A stretch of 64,000 bases of DNA from Rhodoferax lacus (GCF_003415675.1 NZ_QFZK01000004.1:1-64000), one strand, 5' to 3'. Positions 48,970-58,293 are shown, numbered from the stretch's first letter. The notes: generated by a model from the letters alone, not told the origin. Made by a program: numbers and translations.

Positions 48970-49142
48970 GATGTCCTCGCGAGGTAAAGAGGCTGAGCTT
49001 GCAACAGGGCCTGGTTTTGTTCGGTGCGTTACACCACAGACCCGCGCCCCTATCCGGGTTGCAATGCCATGATGAAACAAGCATCCGAACTGGGTTTGGC
49101 GAATTCGCAAACCAGCAAACCGCCTGATGGAGAGCCACCACC

Positions 49143-50528
49143 ATGACCCAGATGCGCACCGAGACCGACAGCTTCGGTTCCATTGAGTTACCGCAAGACG
49201 CGCTGTGGGGTGCGCAGACCGCACGCAGCCTGCATTTTTTTGCCATCGGCAACCAGCGCATGCCGCTGGAAATCATCCACGCCCTGGCGCTGATCAAATG
49301 GGCGGCCGCCACCGTGAACGGCCAGCTCGGCCTGCTGGATGCGCGCAAGGAAGTAGCCATTGCCGATGCCGCGCGCTGCATCGCCCTGGGCGAGTTTGAC
49401 GAGGCCTTCCCGCTCTCGGTCTGGCAAACCGGCTCGGGCACGCAGAGCAATATGAACGTCAACGAAGTCATTGCCACCCTGGCCAATGCCGATACCGACA
49501 TCACACAAGACACCCGCGTGCACCCCAATGACGATGTGAACCGCGGCCAGTCTTCCAACGACGTTTTCCCCAGCGCCATGCACATCGCCGCACTCCGGCA
49601 AACCCACACGCTGCTGCTGCCCGCCTTGCATGCCCTGCATGAAGCGCTGCTGCACAAGGCCGTGAGCTTCAAGGACCTGGCCAAGGTGGGCCGCACGCAT
49701 TTGCAGGACGCCACCCCCGTCACCCTGGGCCAGGAGTTTGCGGGCTACGCCGCGCAGCTGGCCCTGTGCCGCAGCAGCATCGAACACGCCCTGCAGGCAG
49801 TGGGCGCTCTGGCCCTGGGTGGCACGGCCGTGGGCACGGGCCTGAACACCCACCCGGAGTTTGGTGCACGTGTGGCCGCCCTCCTGGCCGAGCACCTGGG
49901 CCTGCCGCTGCGCCAGGCCGACAACCTGTTTGCAGCCATGGCCGGGCACGAGGCGCTGGTGGGCCTGCACGCCAGCCTGCGCATGCTGGCCATAGCGCTC
50001 AACAAGATTGGCAACGACATCCGCCTGATGGGCAGCGGCCCGCGCGCCGGCTTGGGCGAGCTTCTGCTGCCGCAGAACGAGGCCGGCAGCTCCATCATGC
50101 CGGGCAAGGTCAACCCCACGCAGATCGAGGCGCTCACCATGGTCTGCGCCCAGGTCATGGGCCACGACGTGGCCATCGGCATTGCGGCTGCGCAGGGCCA
50201 GTTTGAGCTCAATGTCTACAAGCCGCTGATCGCCCTGAATGTGCAGGACAGCATCCGCCTGCTGGGCGACGCCATGCACAGCTTTACGCAGCACTGCTTG
50301 CAGGGCCTGCAGGCAGACGCCCAGCGCCTGGAAGAGTATTTACAACGCTCGCTGATGCTGGTCACGGCACTCACACCGCACATCGGCTACGACCGCGCCG
50401 CGCAGATTGCCAAACTGGCACAGGTGGAAGGTTGCAGCCTGCGCGAGGCGGCGTTGCAGCTGGGCTTTGTCAGTGCGGCTGATTTTGATCTGTGGGTGCA
50501 GCCGCGGGGGATGTTGGGGGTGGTGTAA
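49143..50528 (+). CDS. fumC: Class II fumarate hydratase
   Basis: A 461-aa oxygen-stable, iron-free fumarase (fumarate to malate, citric acid cycle). Signature GSSIMPGKVNPTQ is present, with TGSGTQSNMNVNEV, NRGQSSNDVFPSAMH and KVGRTHLQDATP, all active-site parts. Start ATG 49143 follows GGAG at 49128. Length is normal. It stands alone, divergent from the ferritin-like gene. FumC often replaces Fe-S fumarases in iron stress, which may explain the neighbour, but that is inference. Confidence 0.97.
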   Translation: MTQMRTETDSFGSIELPQDALWGAQTARSLHFFAIGNQRMPLEIIHALALIKWAAATVNGQLGLLDARKEVAIADAARCIALGEFDEAFPLSVWQTGSGTQSNMNVNEVIATLANADTDITQDTRVHPNDDVNRGQSSNDVFPSAMHIAALRQTHTLLLPALHALHEALLHKAVSFKDLAKVGRTHLQDATPVTLGQEFAGYAAQLALCRSSIEHALQAVGALALGGTAVGTGLNTHPEFGARVAALLAEHLGLPLRQADNLFAAMAGHEALVGLHASLRMLAIALNKIGNDIRLMGSGPRAGLGELLLPQNEAGSSIMPGKVNPTQIEALTMVCAQVMGHDVAIGIAAAQGQFELNVYKPLIALNVQDSIRLLGDAMHSFTQHCLQGLQADAQRLEEYLQRSLMLVTALTPHIGYDRAAQIAKLAQVEGCSLREAALQLGFVSAADFDLWVQPRGMLGVV

Positions 50529-50629
50529 GGGGCGGGGGCAACTATTTATGCGTTGGTCGAAATGGTGGTAAAAACACACAAGAGCTTTGGAGCACATCGA
50601 CCCACGGATCAACAGGAAATGGAAAGCCC

Positions 50630-50899
50630 ATGAACGCTGCTACCCACTACGAGAATGCCAACTTCTTGCGCGAACTGGCAGAGAGCTTGCCGCGCATTCG
50701 TCCGCAGGGCCACAGCAAGAGTCAAACCGATTTGCTGCAACGGCTCGCCGATGAAGAGCTGGCCCAGGCTCAGCACGATGATTGGGTTCGAGAGAAAGTT
50801 GCGGCAGCACGTGCCGACACACGGCCCACTTTCAGCACCGAGGAAGTCATGGCTCGCCTGGGAGCTCGCTACGACAGGTCAGGCCGTGCATCGGGTTGA
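50630..50899 (+). CDS. Antitoxin of a ParE/RelE-type module
   Basis: An 89-aa acidic helical protein directly before a RelE/ParE toxin gene, its stop overlapping the toxin start by 14 nt. The C-terminal FSTEEVMARLGARYD segment is the kind of tail that wraps the toxin. The N-terminal half (NFLRELAESLPRIRPQGHSKSQTDLLQRL, in parts) is helical and probably dimerises or binds DNA. I do not see a clear ribbon-helix-helix. The start at 50630 has GGAAATGGAAAG upstream. Confidence 0.78.
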   Translation: MNAATHYENANFLRELAESLPRIRPQGHSKSQTDLLQRLADEELAQAQHDDWVREKVAAARADTRPTFSTEEVMARLGARYDRSGRASG

Positions 50900-51182
50900 T
50901 TGGAGCGCTTCGGCACTCGAGGATATCGAAGCTTTGTTTGACTACCTGGCCGAGAACGCTTCGCTTTCGGACGCTGTCAATCTGTGCAAACGCCTGGTTC
51001 AGAGCACCGAGCGTTTGTCCGAGTTTCCGAGGCTTTACGAAGCCGCGCCGCATTATGGTGAAGGTGTGCGCCGCATCAGCATGGTAGGCCAGCATGTTCT
51101 GTACGAGGTGGATGACCAGGCGCAAACCGTCACAGTGTTGGCCGTCGTGGGTCAACGTCAAAACCCATGGTTGGTTCGGTAA
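50886..51182 (+). CDS. ParE/RelE-superfamily toxin, GTG start
   Basis: A 98-aa toxin with the family layout: VDWSASALEDIEALFDYLAE at the start, then LSEFPRLYEAAPHYGEGVRRI, VGQHVLYEVDDQAQTVTVLAVVGQRQNPW. I place the start at GTG 50886, in frame and inside the antitoxin end; there is no ATG at a sensible place. The end (GQRQNP) resembles ParE of the RP4 type more than RelE, so gyrase may be the target, but that is not certain. Confidence 0.85.
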   Translation: MHRVDWSASALEDIEALFDYLAENASLSDAVNLCKRLVQSTERLSEFPRLYEAAPHYGEGVRRISMVGQHVLYEVDDQAQTVTVLAVVGQRQNPWLVR

Positions 51183-51294
51183 GAATTTCACCTGTTGCGC
51201 AGTCAGCACACCAGCCCCCATCCGTACGCTACTGCACCGTACCCCACACCCACAGCGTGCATGATGCAGGCCTAAACCGCATCCGAAAGATTCC

Positions 51295-51861
51295 ATGACA
51301 TCTCCGCGCCCCCTTCTTCCCCGTCTGCTGCTTCCCGCATTGCTGCTCGGCACACCGCTCGCAGCGCTGGCACAAACCCCTGCCGCAGCACCCGCACCCG
51401 TCACCAGTGTGGCCGCGGTGGACCTGGCGCGTTACAGCGGCAAGTGGTTTGAGATTGCTGCCTTCCCCATGTTCTTCCAGCGCAGCTGCATTGGGGACAC
51501 TACGGCCGAATACAGTGCGCGCGATGACGGGGCCATCAACGTGCATAACCGCTGCCGCACCGACAGTGGTTTTGATGACGCCACGGGCAAGGCTACGGTG
51601 GTGGAGGGGTTTGCCAACAGCCGCTTGAAGGTGTCGTTCTTCTGGCCCTTCAAGGCCGACTACTGGGTGCTGGGGCTGGATCCGGAATACCGCTGGGCAG
51701 TGGTGGGCAACCCCAATCGCAAATACCTGTGGGTTCTGTCACGCACGCCGCAGTTGCCAGCGCCCCTGCTGGAGGCCGCGCTGGCCAGTGCCAGTGCGCA
51801 AGGCTTTGATCTGAGCCAGTTGCACTACACGTCGCAAACCGCGCCGCAAACCAAGCCCTGA
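51295..51861 (+). CDS. blc: Lipocalin (Blc type)
   Basis: A 188-aa secreted lipocalin. A signal peptide ends about LAALAQ, without a lipobox Cys, unlike E. coli Blc, so it may be periplasmic and soluble. The GxW motif is in YSGKWFEIAAFPMFFQR, followed by NRCRTDSG, FWPFKADYWVLGLDPEYRWAVVG and YLWVLSR, the usual barrel strands. Blc proteins bind fatty acids and lysophospholipids in envelope stress. Start 51295. Convergent with csbD-like gene across a hairpin. Confidence 0.93.
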   Translation: MTSPRPLLPRLLLPALLLGTPLAALAQTPAAAPAPVTSVAAVDLARYSGKWFEIAAFPMFFQRSCIGDTTAEYSARDDGAINVHNRCRTDSGFDDATGKATVVEGFANSRLKVSFFWPFKADYWVLGLDPEYRWAVVGNPNRKYLWVLSRTPQLPAPLLEAALASASAQGFDLSQLHYTSQTAPQTKP

Positions 51862-51911
51862 GGCACGGGGCCAAGGCGATGGCGCCTGGCCCTTGGCATT
51901 GCTGCCAATTG

Positions 51912-51934
51912 ACCGGGGCCTGTTGCGCCCCGGT
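51912..51934. terminator. Hairpin between lipocalin and CsbD genes
   Basis: 8-bp arms ACCGGGGC/GCCCCGGT with a 7-nt loop, between convergent stops. There is no T-run, so it is a possible two-way terminator only. Confidence 0.45.
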
Positions 51935-51940
51935 TCCCAT

Positions 51941-52144
51941 TCAGGGCTTGGCCGCTTTCTTGATGGCGTCGCTCACCTCTTTGAGGCCTTGCTTGGCTTC
52001 ACCAATGGCTTTTTCGGCGTTGCCCACGGCTTGCTTGTGCAGGCCCTTGATCTGCATCTCGGTGTTGCCGATGGCCTTGCCTGCGGCTTCCTCTGCTTTG
52101 CCGGCGATGTCTGTCACGGTGCCTTTGATCTGGTCTTTGTTCAT
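51941..52144 (-). CDS. CsbD-family stress protein
   Basis: A 67-aa CsbD-like protein: MNKDQIKGTVTDIAGKAEEAAGK with repeated GxxK/A-rich helical units down to KKAAKP. These are small hydrophilic proteins commonly raised in general stress; their function is unknown. Start ATG 52144. Divergent from the PRC-barrel gene with 160 bp between, where I see no clear regulatory repeat. Confidence 0.9.
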   Translation of the reverse strand: MNKDQIKGTVTDIAGKAEEAAGKAIGNTEMQIKGLHKQAVGNAEKAIGEAKQGLKEVSDAIKKAAKP

Positions 52145-52304
52145 GGGGATGCTCCAATAAATTGCGGTGGATAAAACGGTGTCTCCGAAGGAAGCACTGG
52201 TGTCATCGTAGGCAGCAACGGCCCACGCTTCTGTGCGCGAGCCCACAGACTGCAGGTAAAGCTGCCGCAACAATCGGGCCTTCACAACGAACCGAAAGAC
52301 ACCC

Positions 52305-52715
52305 ATGAATACCATCGCCCGATTCTCGAACGTGCCGACCAAGGCCACGCGCATTATCGGCATGGGGGTGGTAACGGGCCGGGGTGAAAGCCTGGGAAGC
52401 ATCAAGGACCTGGTGCTGGACCAGAGGACCGGCCAAGTCAGCTATTGCGTGCTGGCCCTGCGCGGCTTCATGGGCATGCGCAGCAAGCTGTTCGCCATTC
52501 CCTTCAGTGCCTTTGCCTACGATATTTCCGAAGACGAATACGTGCTCGATGTGTCCAAGGAACGCCTGGAGGCCACCCCCGGTTTTGATGCTGACCACTG
52601 GCCCCTCTTTGCCGATGAGCAGTGGGGCGGGCCGATCAACAGCTTCTTCAACACTCCACCCTACTGGAACAACACGGCCGACAAGCGCCCTGCTGCCAAG
52701 GCGCTGGAGCGTTAG
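52305..52715 (+). CDS. PRC-barrel domain protein
   Basis: A 136-aa protein made mainly of one PRC-barrel: RIIGMGVVTGRGESLGSIKDLVLDQRTGQVSYCVLALRGF and KLFAIPFSAFAYDISEDEYVLDV (in parts). Stand-alone barrels of this kind appear in stress gene sets beside CsbD proteins. The C-terminal 35 residues are Trp/Pro/Asn-rich. Its stop is 10 nt from that of the convergent AI-2E family gene. Confidence 0.9.
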   Translation: MNTIARFSNVPTKATRIIGMGVVTGRGESLGSIKDLVLDQRTGQVSYCVLALRGFMGMRSKLFAIPFSAFAYDISEDEYVLDVSKERLEATPGFDADHWPLFADEQWGGPINSFFNTPPYWNNTADKRPAAKALER

Positions 52716-52724
52716 GCCAGAGGC

Positions 52725-53834
52725 CTACTCACCCAGCAGCTCGCCCACAAAGGCCAGGCCCTCGGTGCGGTCGCACACGGCCTTGATCACCACCAGTATC
52801 GGCACACCCAGCAGCAGGCCCCAGATGCCCCACAACCAGCCCCAGGCCAGCACGCCCACAAAGATGGCCACCGGGTTCATCTGGCTGGTGCGGCTGGTCA
52901 GCCAGGGTGTGAGCAGCATGGACTCCAGGGCATGGATGACCAGCGATGTGCCACTGACCAGCAGCGCCATCTCCAGCGTGCCAAATTGCAGAAACGCCAC
53001 CAGCGCCGAGCCACCGGCCACCAGCACGCTGCCCACATAGGGCACCAGGTCCAGCAGGCCCGCGGCCACACCCCAGACGGCGGCATTCTCCATACCCAGC
53101 GCCATAAAGCACAGCCAGGTGCCCAGCCCCACCACCACGCTGGTAAACAGCTGCACCAGCAGGTAGCGCTGGATCTGGTCATGGATCTGGTTGAGGGCTT
53201 GCAGGGTCACGCGTTTGGCATGAAGCGTGGGCCCGGCCAGACGCACCACCTTGCGCCGGAAACTGTCGCCCGAGGCAATCAGAAAAAACGTGATCAGCGC
53301 CACCATGCCGGCCTGGCCCAGGGATTCCATCAGGCCCAGCGTGCCGCTCCAGACATAGTCCTTGATATCGAAGCGGGGCTTCTCCACCACCACCCGTTGC
53401 ACGCCGCGGCTGAGCACGGTGGACTGGGTGGAGTCGGCTGCGGCCTGCTCCAGTTTGGCGGCGGCTTTTTGCACGGTCTCCAGCGTGTTGTCGCCACCGC
53501 TGCGTGAGTGGTGGGCAATCTGGTTGAGCTTTTGTGCGGCCTGCGGCAGCAGCTCGATGAGCTTGCTGGCTTCGTCACTGAGGGTGTAGGCGCCGCCCGC
53601 CAGGCCCAGCACAATGCCGCCCACCAGCACCGCTGCACTCAGGGCGCGCGGAATGCGGCGCAGCTGCAGCCAGTCCACAATGGGCGAGAGCGCGTAGCTG
53701 AACAGCACGCCCACCAGCAGCGGAATGAACACCGCGCTGGCCCAGTGCAGGGTGTAGATGGCGGCCAGACTGGCCAGCACCATCAAGGGCAGGTTGTGGC
53801 GGCGCACCTCAGGAAGTTTGGGGTTCTGCATCAA
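52725..53834 (-). CDS. AI-2E family (PerM-like) transporter
   Basis: A 369-aa membrane protein of the AI-2 exporter/PerM superfamily with about eight segments. Marks are VGVLFSYALSPIVDWLQ near the N-terminus, GVAAGLLDLVPYVGSVL and SQMNPVAIFVGVLAWGWLWGIWGLLLGVPIL (in parts). Exact substrate unknown; family members move AI-2 or sodium/proton. It overlaps the next upstream gene (YihY-like) by 26 nt, so the two are likely one transcript. Confidence 0.9.
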   Translation of the reverse strand: MMQNPKLPEVRRHNLPLMVLASLAAIYTLHWASAVFIPLLVGVLFSYALSPIVDWLQLRRIPRALSAAVLVGGIVLGLAGGAYTLSDEASKLIELLPQAAQKLNQIAHHSRSGGDNTLETVQKAAAKLEQAAADSTQSTVLSRGVQRVVVEKPRFDIKDYVWSGTLGLMESLGQAGMVALITFFLIASGDSFRRKVVRLAGPTLHAKRVTLQALNQIHDQIQRYLLVQLFTSVVVGLGTWLCFMALGMENAAVWGVAAGLLDLVPYVGSVLVAGGSALVAFLQFGTLEMALLVSGTSLVIHALESMLLTPWLTSRTSQMNPVAIFVGVLAWGWLWGIWGLLLGVPILVVIKAVCDRTEGLAFVGELLGE

Positions 53835-54747
53835 TCGTTACCGGTTTTCTGGAGCCAAAGCGGTTGGCGTATACCCAGGTAAATTGCGCCCCCAGCAAAA
53901 AGATTTGCGCCGAGTAATACACCCACAAGAGGATGACCACCAGCGAGCCCGCCGCACCAAAACCGCTGACGATGCCGCTGCGCCCGATGTACAGGCCAAT
54001 CAGGTAGCGGCCCAGGCTGAACAGCAGGGCCGTGAACAGGGCGCCAGTCCACACATCGCGCCACTGCACGCGAGCGCGCGGCATCACCTTGTAGATCAGG
54101 GCGAACATGGCACTCAGCAGCGCAAAGGCGGCCACCGCATTGCTGAAGGTGGCCAGTGCCAGCCAGCCGCCAAACACCGGCTCCACCCAGTGGCCCATCA
54201 GGGCCAGAGCGGCGCTGAAGGCCAGCGACACCATCAGCAAAAAGCCGATGGCCAGCACCATGCCAAAGGACAGCAGCCGCGTGCGCACCAGGGTCAGCCA
54301 GGTGCTGCCGCGCCAGCTGGCCGGGGCGTGCCAGATGCGGTCAAAGGCGTTCTGCAATTCGGCAAACACCGAGGTCGAGCCCAGGAACAGCAGCACCAGG
54401 CCCACACCCGTGGCCACCGAGCCCTCGGCCGGTTGGCGCACACTGGCCAGCAGGTCCTGCACGGCGTGCGCGCCGCCTGCACCCATGAGGGATACCAGCT
54501 GCGCTTCGATCTCGCCACGTGCCGCCTCGGCACCAAACAGCATGCCGCCCACCGACACCACAATCAGCATCAGCGGTGCCAGAGAAAACAGCGTGTAGTA
54601 GGCCAGTGCCGCACCCATGCTGGGGCAGTAGTTGTCCAGCCAGGCCTCGGTGGTCTGGTAGAGCAGGCTCCAGGCGGATCGGAAGGTTGGCGGCATGGCG
54701 GTGGCGGAGTGCTGGAAGGGCGTAAAGGGGCGAGTTTGCTTACACAT
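53809..54747 (-). CDS. YihY/BrkB-family membrane protein
   Basis: A 312-aa membrane protein of the YihY (formerly RNase BN) family with about six segments: SMGAALAYYTLFSLAPLMLIVVSV at the first, FLGSTSVFAELQNAFDRIWH, and VVILLWVYYSAQIFLLGAQFTWVYANRFG at the end (short portions). Role unknown. The start is either 54747, which has AGGG 6 nt upstream, or 54696, closer to the family norm. Upstream gene of the AI-2E-type transporter. Confidence 0.87.
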   Translation of the reverse strand: MCKQTRPFTPFQHSATAMPPTFRSAWSLLYQTTEAWLDNYCPSMGAALAYYTLFSLAPLMLIVVSVGGMLFGAEAARGEIEAQLVSLMGAGGAHAVQDLLASVRQPAEGSVATGVGLVLLFLGSTSVFAELQNAFDRIWHAPASWRGSTWLTLVRTRLLSFGMVLAIGFLLMVSLAFSAALALMGHWVEPVFGGWLALATFSNAVAAFALLSAMFALIYKVMPRARVQWRDVWTGALFTALLFSLGRYLIGLYIGRSGIVSGFGAAGSLVVILLWVYYSAQIFLLGAQFTWVYANRFGSRKPVTIDAEPQTS

Positions 54748-54808
54748 TGAACCCTGGTCCGTACGCTGGCAGACATAAGGGGCATAGGTTCTCGCGTACC
54801 ATCGAAGC

Positions 54809-55024
54809 ATGGAGAACAGTAGCGCTATCAAAGACCCCGTCTGCGGCATGACCGTGACCGAAAAATCATTTCACTATCTGGAGCAGGACGGCCACAGGTT
54901 TTACTTCTGTGGCGCCAAGTGCAAGGCACGCTTCAGCGCACCCACACAGCCCCTGTTTGGCCGCTTACTGCGCCACCTCTTCAGCCCAGACCGTAAAGCG
55001 CTGCAGGGTGTTCGGCCCGAATGA
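54809..55024 (+). CDS. YHS-domain protein
   Basis: A 71-aa protein with a YHS domain (about 8-45): KDPVCGMTVTEKSFHYLEQDGHRFYFCGAKCKARF, in parts, with three Cys likely to bind a metal such as copper. After residue 48 the sequence is basic (RLLRHLFSPDRKAL). The last 20 codons lie antisense to the end of the transglutaminase-like gene. Such small proteins occur with metal-resistance genes; none is adjacent here. Confidence 0.85.
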   Translation: MENSSAIKDPVCGMTVTEKSFHYLEQDGHRFYFCGAKCKARFSAPTQPLFGRLLRHLFSPDRKALQGVRPE

Positions 55025-55804
55025 GCTGACCAGCGCCACATCACAGGCATCACGTCCACGCGCCATCAGCACACGGCCTATGCGCGGCGTGTTGTTGCGG
55101 GCATCAAAGGTGTACCAGCGGTCACCTAAATACGCTTCAAACCAGCCAGCAAAGTCCATGGGGCCCGGCACCAGCGGAATGCGGATGTCACCCAGGTAAC
55201 CGGTGCAATAGCGCGCCGGTATGTTCATGCAGCGGCACAGCGCAATGGCCAGGTGGGCATAGTCGCGGCAGACACCGATTTTTTCGCGGTAGGCTTCCCA
55301 GGCGGTGCGGGTCCGGCGTGCGTGGTGGTAGCCAAATTCAATGTGGTTGTGCACAAAGTCGCAGATGGCCTGCACCCGTGCCCAGCCAGTGGGGCCGTGG
55401 CCAAAGTGGGCCCAGGCCAACTCGGACAGCTGGTCGGTCTCGCAGTAGCGGCTGCCCAGCAGATACACCAGGCATTCCTCGGGCAGCAGTTCCACCGGCA
55501 CCTGTATGGCGCCCCAGTTCTGCGTGTCCACCAAACCGTTGTCACGCACCACCGCATCGGTGCGCAGGGTGAACACGCCCTGGGGTGCCACCAGGCGACT
55601 GCACCAGTTGCCAAACAGGTCGCGGTAGGCACTCACGGGCACCGGGGGGATGGTCACCAGATGGTCGGGGTACTGCATGTCGGCCGCGCGCGAGTAGTGC
55701 ACATTGAGCGCCAGAATCATGGGCGTGGGCTGCGGGCAGTCGTACTGCATCTCGAAACCCACGCGGATATGCAGGGGCGGTGGGGTGGGGTGCAGGTGGT
55801 TCAT
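54965..55804 (-). CDS. Transglutaminase-like protein
   Basis: A 279-aa cytoplasmic protein of the transglutaminase-like (cysteine protease fold) family. The catalytic Cys is in KIGVCRDYAHLAIALCR, the His in FAGWFEAYLGDRWYTFDARNN region context (WF-EA-Y, W-T-F-D-A), and the Asp in FDARNN; the N-terminal beta domain starts LHIRVGFEMQYDCPQPTP. Families like this occur in protein or peptide modification; the target is unknown. Start 55804 has CAGGA upstream. Its 3' end overlaps the YHS gene by 60 bp, convergent. Confidence 0.88.
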   Translation of the reverse strand: MNHLHPTPPPLHIRVGFEMQYDCPQPTPMILALNVHYSRAADMQYPDHLVTIPPVPVSAYRDLFGNWCSRLVAPQGVFTLRTDAVVRDNGLVDTQNWGAIQVPVELLPEECLVYLLGSRYCETDQLSELAWAHFGHGPTGWARVQAICDFVHNHIEFGYHHARRTRTAWEAYREKIGVCRDYAHLAIALCRCMNIPARYCTGYLGDIRIPLVPGPMDFAGWFEAYLGDRWYTFDARNNTPRIGRVLMARGRDACDVALVSSFGPNTLQRFTVWAEEVAQ

Positions 55805-55870
55805 GGCGGGTCCTGTTGAAATGAAAAATGAAGAAGCAATAGAAAGAGAGATCAAGCGGAGTGTGGCGGT

Positions 55871-57103
55871 TCACAGCCAGTAGTCGAATTGCCGTGCAGC
55901 CCATTCCTTGAGGCGCTCGCTCAAGGGGCGTTGCAACCACAAGGGCAGCAGCACTTCCTGCGAGTCGCGCAGGTCTTCGGCAAAGGCGGCTTCCATGGCG
56001 GTGCCAAAGCTGTCGTCCACCACGATCACATTGATTTCGCTGTTGTGCAGAAAGCTGCGCGTGTCCATATTGGTGGAGCCCACGGTGGACCAGCGCCCGT
56101 CAATCACCGCCGTCTTGGCATGCAGCACGGCCTCGCGCATCTGGTAGATGCGCAGCCCGCCCGCCAGCATCTGCTCAAAGAAGGAGTGGCCGGCATAGAA
56201 CACCATGCCACCTTCCTCCACGCCGGGCAGCACCACTTTGACATCCACACCACGCCGCGCTGCATCCAGCAAGGCGCCCAGCATGGCCTCGTCGGGCACG
56301 AAGTAGGCGCAGGTCAGGTAGATGCGGCTCTTTGCAGAACGTATGGCCTGCAGATAGGCCGTGTAGATTTCCTGCTGGCCATCGGGCTCGCTGGCCAGCA
56401 CGCGCACGCTGCGGGTTCCGGCCTCGGGCAGCGGCGGAAAGAGCGCAGCACCCCCCACGGGCGTGGCCGCATGGGCGTTCCAGGTATGCAGAAAAACCGT
56501 TTGCAGCGCAGCCACGGCCGGGCCCTGGATTTGCAGATGCGTGTCGCGCCAGCCAAGCTCGCGGCCTTCCTTCTTGCGCCGGTGAAACAGGGAGCTGTTG
56601 GAGTAGCTCGCACTGATGTTCACGCCACCGGTAAAGCCGGTGCTGCCATCCACCACCAGCAGCTTGCGGTGGTCGCGGTTATTGGGTTGCCAGGGGCCGC
56701 GCAGCTTCAGGGGGTTGACCGGGTTGAAGGCCAGCAGCTCGATGCCCGAGGCACGCAGGCGCTCAAAGAAAGCATCGGGCGTACCCAGCGTGCCCACCGA
56801 GTCATAAATGATGCGCGTCTTCACCCCGGCGCGCTGGCGTTGCATCAGCAGCTCGGCAAAACGCAGGCCAATCGGGTCCTGGTCAAAGATATAGGTTTCC
56901 AGATGGATGCTGTTCTTCGCACCCAGAATGGCGGCCTCCATGGCAGCCATGGTTTGCGGTCCGTCAAACAGCAGCGTGACCTTGTTGCCGTCCAGCAGTG
57001 GGCTCTCCATACCCGGCGGGTGGGGCCTGTCATCCTGCAGTGCTGCGCAACCGCACAGCAGCAGGGCGAGCAGCAAGGCGCTGAAGGTCTTGAAGCGTTG
57101 CAT
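55871..57103 (-). CDS. Phospholipase D/cardiolipin synthase-type lipoprotein
   Basis: A 410-aa PLD-superfamily protein with two HKD motifs: NRDHRKLLVVDGSTGFTGG and LHAKTAVIDGRWSTVGSTN. The N-terminus (MQRFKTFSALLLALLLCGCA) is a lipoprotein signal, unusual for the synthase ClsA/B, so it may act at the periplasmic side of a membrane. It joins or exchanges phosphatidyl groups, or acts as a phospholipase D. Start at 57103; a longer frame would read through the region near the divergent SYLF gene. Confidence 0.88.
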   Translation of the reverse strand: MQRFKTFSALLLALLLCGCAALQDDRPHPPGMESPLLDGNKVTLLFDGPQTMAAMEAAILGAKNSIHLETYIFDQDPIGLRFAELLMQRQRAGVKTRIIYDSVGTLGTPDAFFERLRASGIELLAFNPVNPLKLRGPWQPNNRDHRKLLVVDGSTGFTGGVNISASYSNSSLFHRRKKEGRELGWRDTHLQIQGPAVAALQTVFLHTWNAHAATPVGGAALFPPLPEAGTRSVRVLASEPDGQQEIYTAYLQAIRSAKSRIYLTCAYFVPDEAMLGALLDAARRGVDVKVVLPGVEEGGMVFYAGHSFFEQMLAGGLRIYQMREAVLHAKTAVIDGRWSTVGSTNMDTRSFLHNSEINVIVVDDSFGTAMEAAFAEDLRDSQEVLLPLWLQRPLSERLKEWAARQFDYWL

Positions 57104-57297
57104 GGTTGGGTGGAGCCTCGGGTTGGCCGGGGCAATGCGTGCCCCAAAAGTACCCAGTGTCAGGCCTGGCTGCGCGCCCTGTCCGTGCGCCAGCACACAC
57201 AGCTTATGCGCGCTGCCGCACGGTGAATATCCGGAGCAAGCCCTATGGTTCAGGCAGGGCTTGATTTCGGGCCCATCCATTAACCAAAGGCTCCCTC

Positions 57298-57888
57298 ATG
57301 ACCCACTCCACCACCCCCATTGCCCCCACTGCCACCCGCCGCACACTGCACAAGGTGCTGCTTGCCAGCGCGGTGGCACTGGCTCTGGGCCTGCCCTCGG
57401 TGCAGGCCCAGGCCGCCAGCGCCGATGACATCAACATCGATGCCGCACAGACGCTCAACAACCTGTACAAGGCCCACCCGGAAGCCGAAACCCTGGCCAA
57501 GAATGCCACTGCCGTGCTGGTCTTCCCCAAGATCATCAAGGCCGGTCTGGTGATTGGCGGCAGCTACGGTGAAGGCGTGATGAACCAGGGCGGCAAGCCC
57601 ATTGGCTACTACAGCTCGGTGTCGGCATCGTGGGGTTGGCAGGCCGGTGCCGAGTCCTACAGCTACGTGGTGTTCCTGATGAACCCCAAGGCCGTGGAAT
57701 TTCTGGACAAGACCAAGGGCTGGGAAATCGGCGTGGGCCCCTCGGTGGTGGTGGTGAATGAAGGCGTGGCCAAGAATCTGTCGAGCTCCACCCTCAAGGA
57801 CGACGCCTATGCCTACATCACCGACCAGCAAGGCCTGATGGCCAGCCTGAGCATTGAAGGCACCAAGATCAGCCGCATCAACAAGTAA
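57298..57888 (+). CDS. SYLF-domain (YSC84) lipid-binding protein
   Basis: A 196-aa exported protein with a signal peptide ending QAQA and a SYLF/YSC84 domain: LAKNATAVLVFPKIIKAGLVIGGSYGEGVM, then ASWGWQAGAESYSYVVFLMN and the closing SIEGTKISRINK (in parts). The domain binds lipids such as phosphoinositides in eukaryotes; in bacteria it is periplasmic with unknown role. Start 57298 after AAGG. First gene of an apparent three-gene envelope operon. Confidence 0.9.
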   Translation: MTHSTTPIAPTATRRTLHKVLLASAVALALGLPSVQAQAASADDINIDAAQTLNNLYKAHPEAETLAKNATAVLVFPKIIKAGLVIGGSYGEGVMNQGGKPIGYYSSVSASWGWQAGAESYSYVVFLMNPKAVEFLDKTKGWEIGVGPSVVVVNEGVAKNLSSSTLKDDAYAYITDQQGLMASLSIEGTKISRINK

Positions 57889-57912
57889 GCCCCAACCAAA
57901 ACGGAGATCACC

Positions 57913-58281
57913 ATGCATCTGAAAAAACTCACTCTGGCCCTGGGCGTGCTGCTGGCACTGGGCCTGGCTGGCTGCAACACCACACCCCTGAAAAGCGACA
58001 AGCTGCTGCTGGCCCGCGACGCGCTGACCCACGCCACCCAGATGGGCGGCAATGAATTCGCACCGGTCGAAATGCAGGCCGCCCGCGAACGCATTGACTT
58101 CGCACAGACCGCCCTCACAGCGGGTGACCTGGGTCGTGCCGGTGCGCTGAGCGACGAGGCGATGGTCAACACCCGCCTGGCCGAAACCCGCGTGCAGTCC
58201 GCCAAGGCACAGGCCGCCGCCGCCGAGCTGCGCCAGGACCGCCGGGCCCTGCAGATCGAACTGCAAAACAACCTCAAATAA
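57913..58281 (+). CDS. DUF4398 lipoprotein
   Basis: A 122-aa lipoprotein (LLALGLAGCN) with a DUF4398 helical domain: LLLARDALTHATQMGGNEFAP, ARERIDFAQTALTAGDLGRA, and coiled-coil towards the end (QAAAAELRQDRRALQIEL). GGAG stands upstream. It probably sits in the outer membrane, facing the periplasm, and pairs with the OmpA-like protein encoded 12 nt downstream, which carries the same kind of helical region. Confidence 0.9.
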   Translation: MHLKKLTLALGVLLALGLAGCNTTPLKSDKLLLARDALTHATQMGGNEFAPVEMQAARERIDFAQTALTAGDLGRAGALSDEAMVNTRLAETRVQSAKAQAAAAELRQDRRALQIELQNNLK

Positions 58282-58293
58282 ACCGGAGCCTCC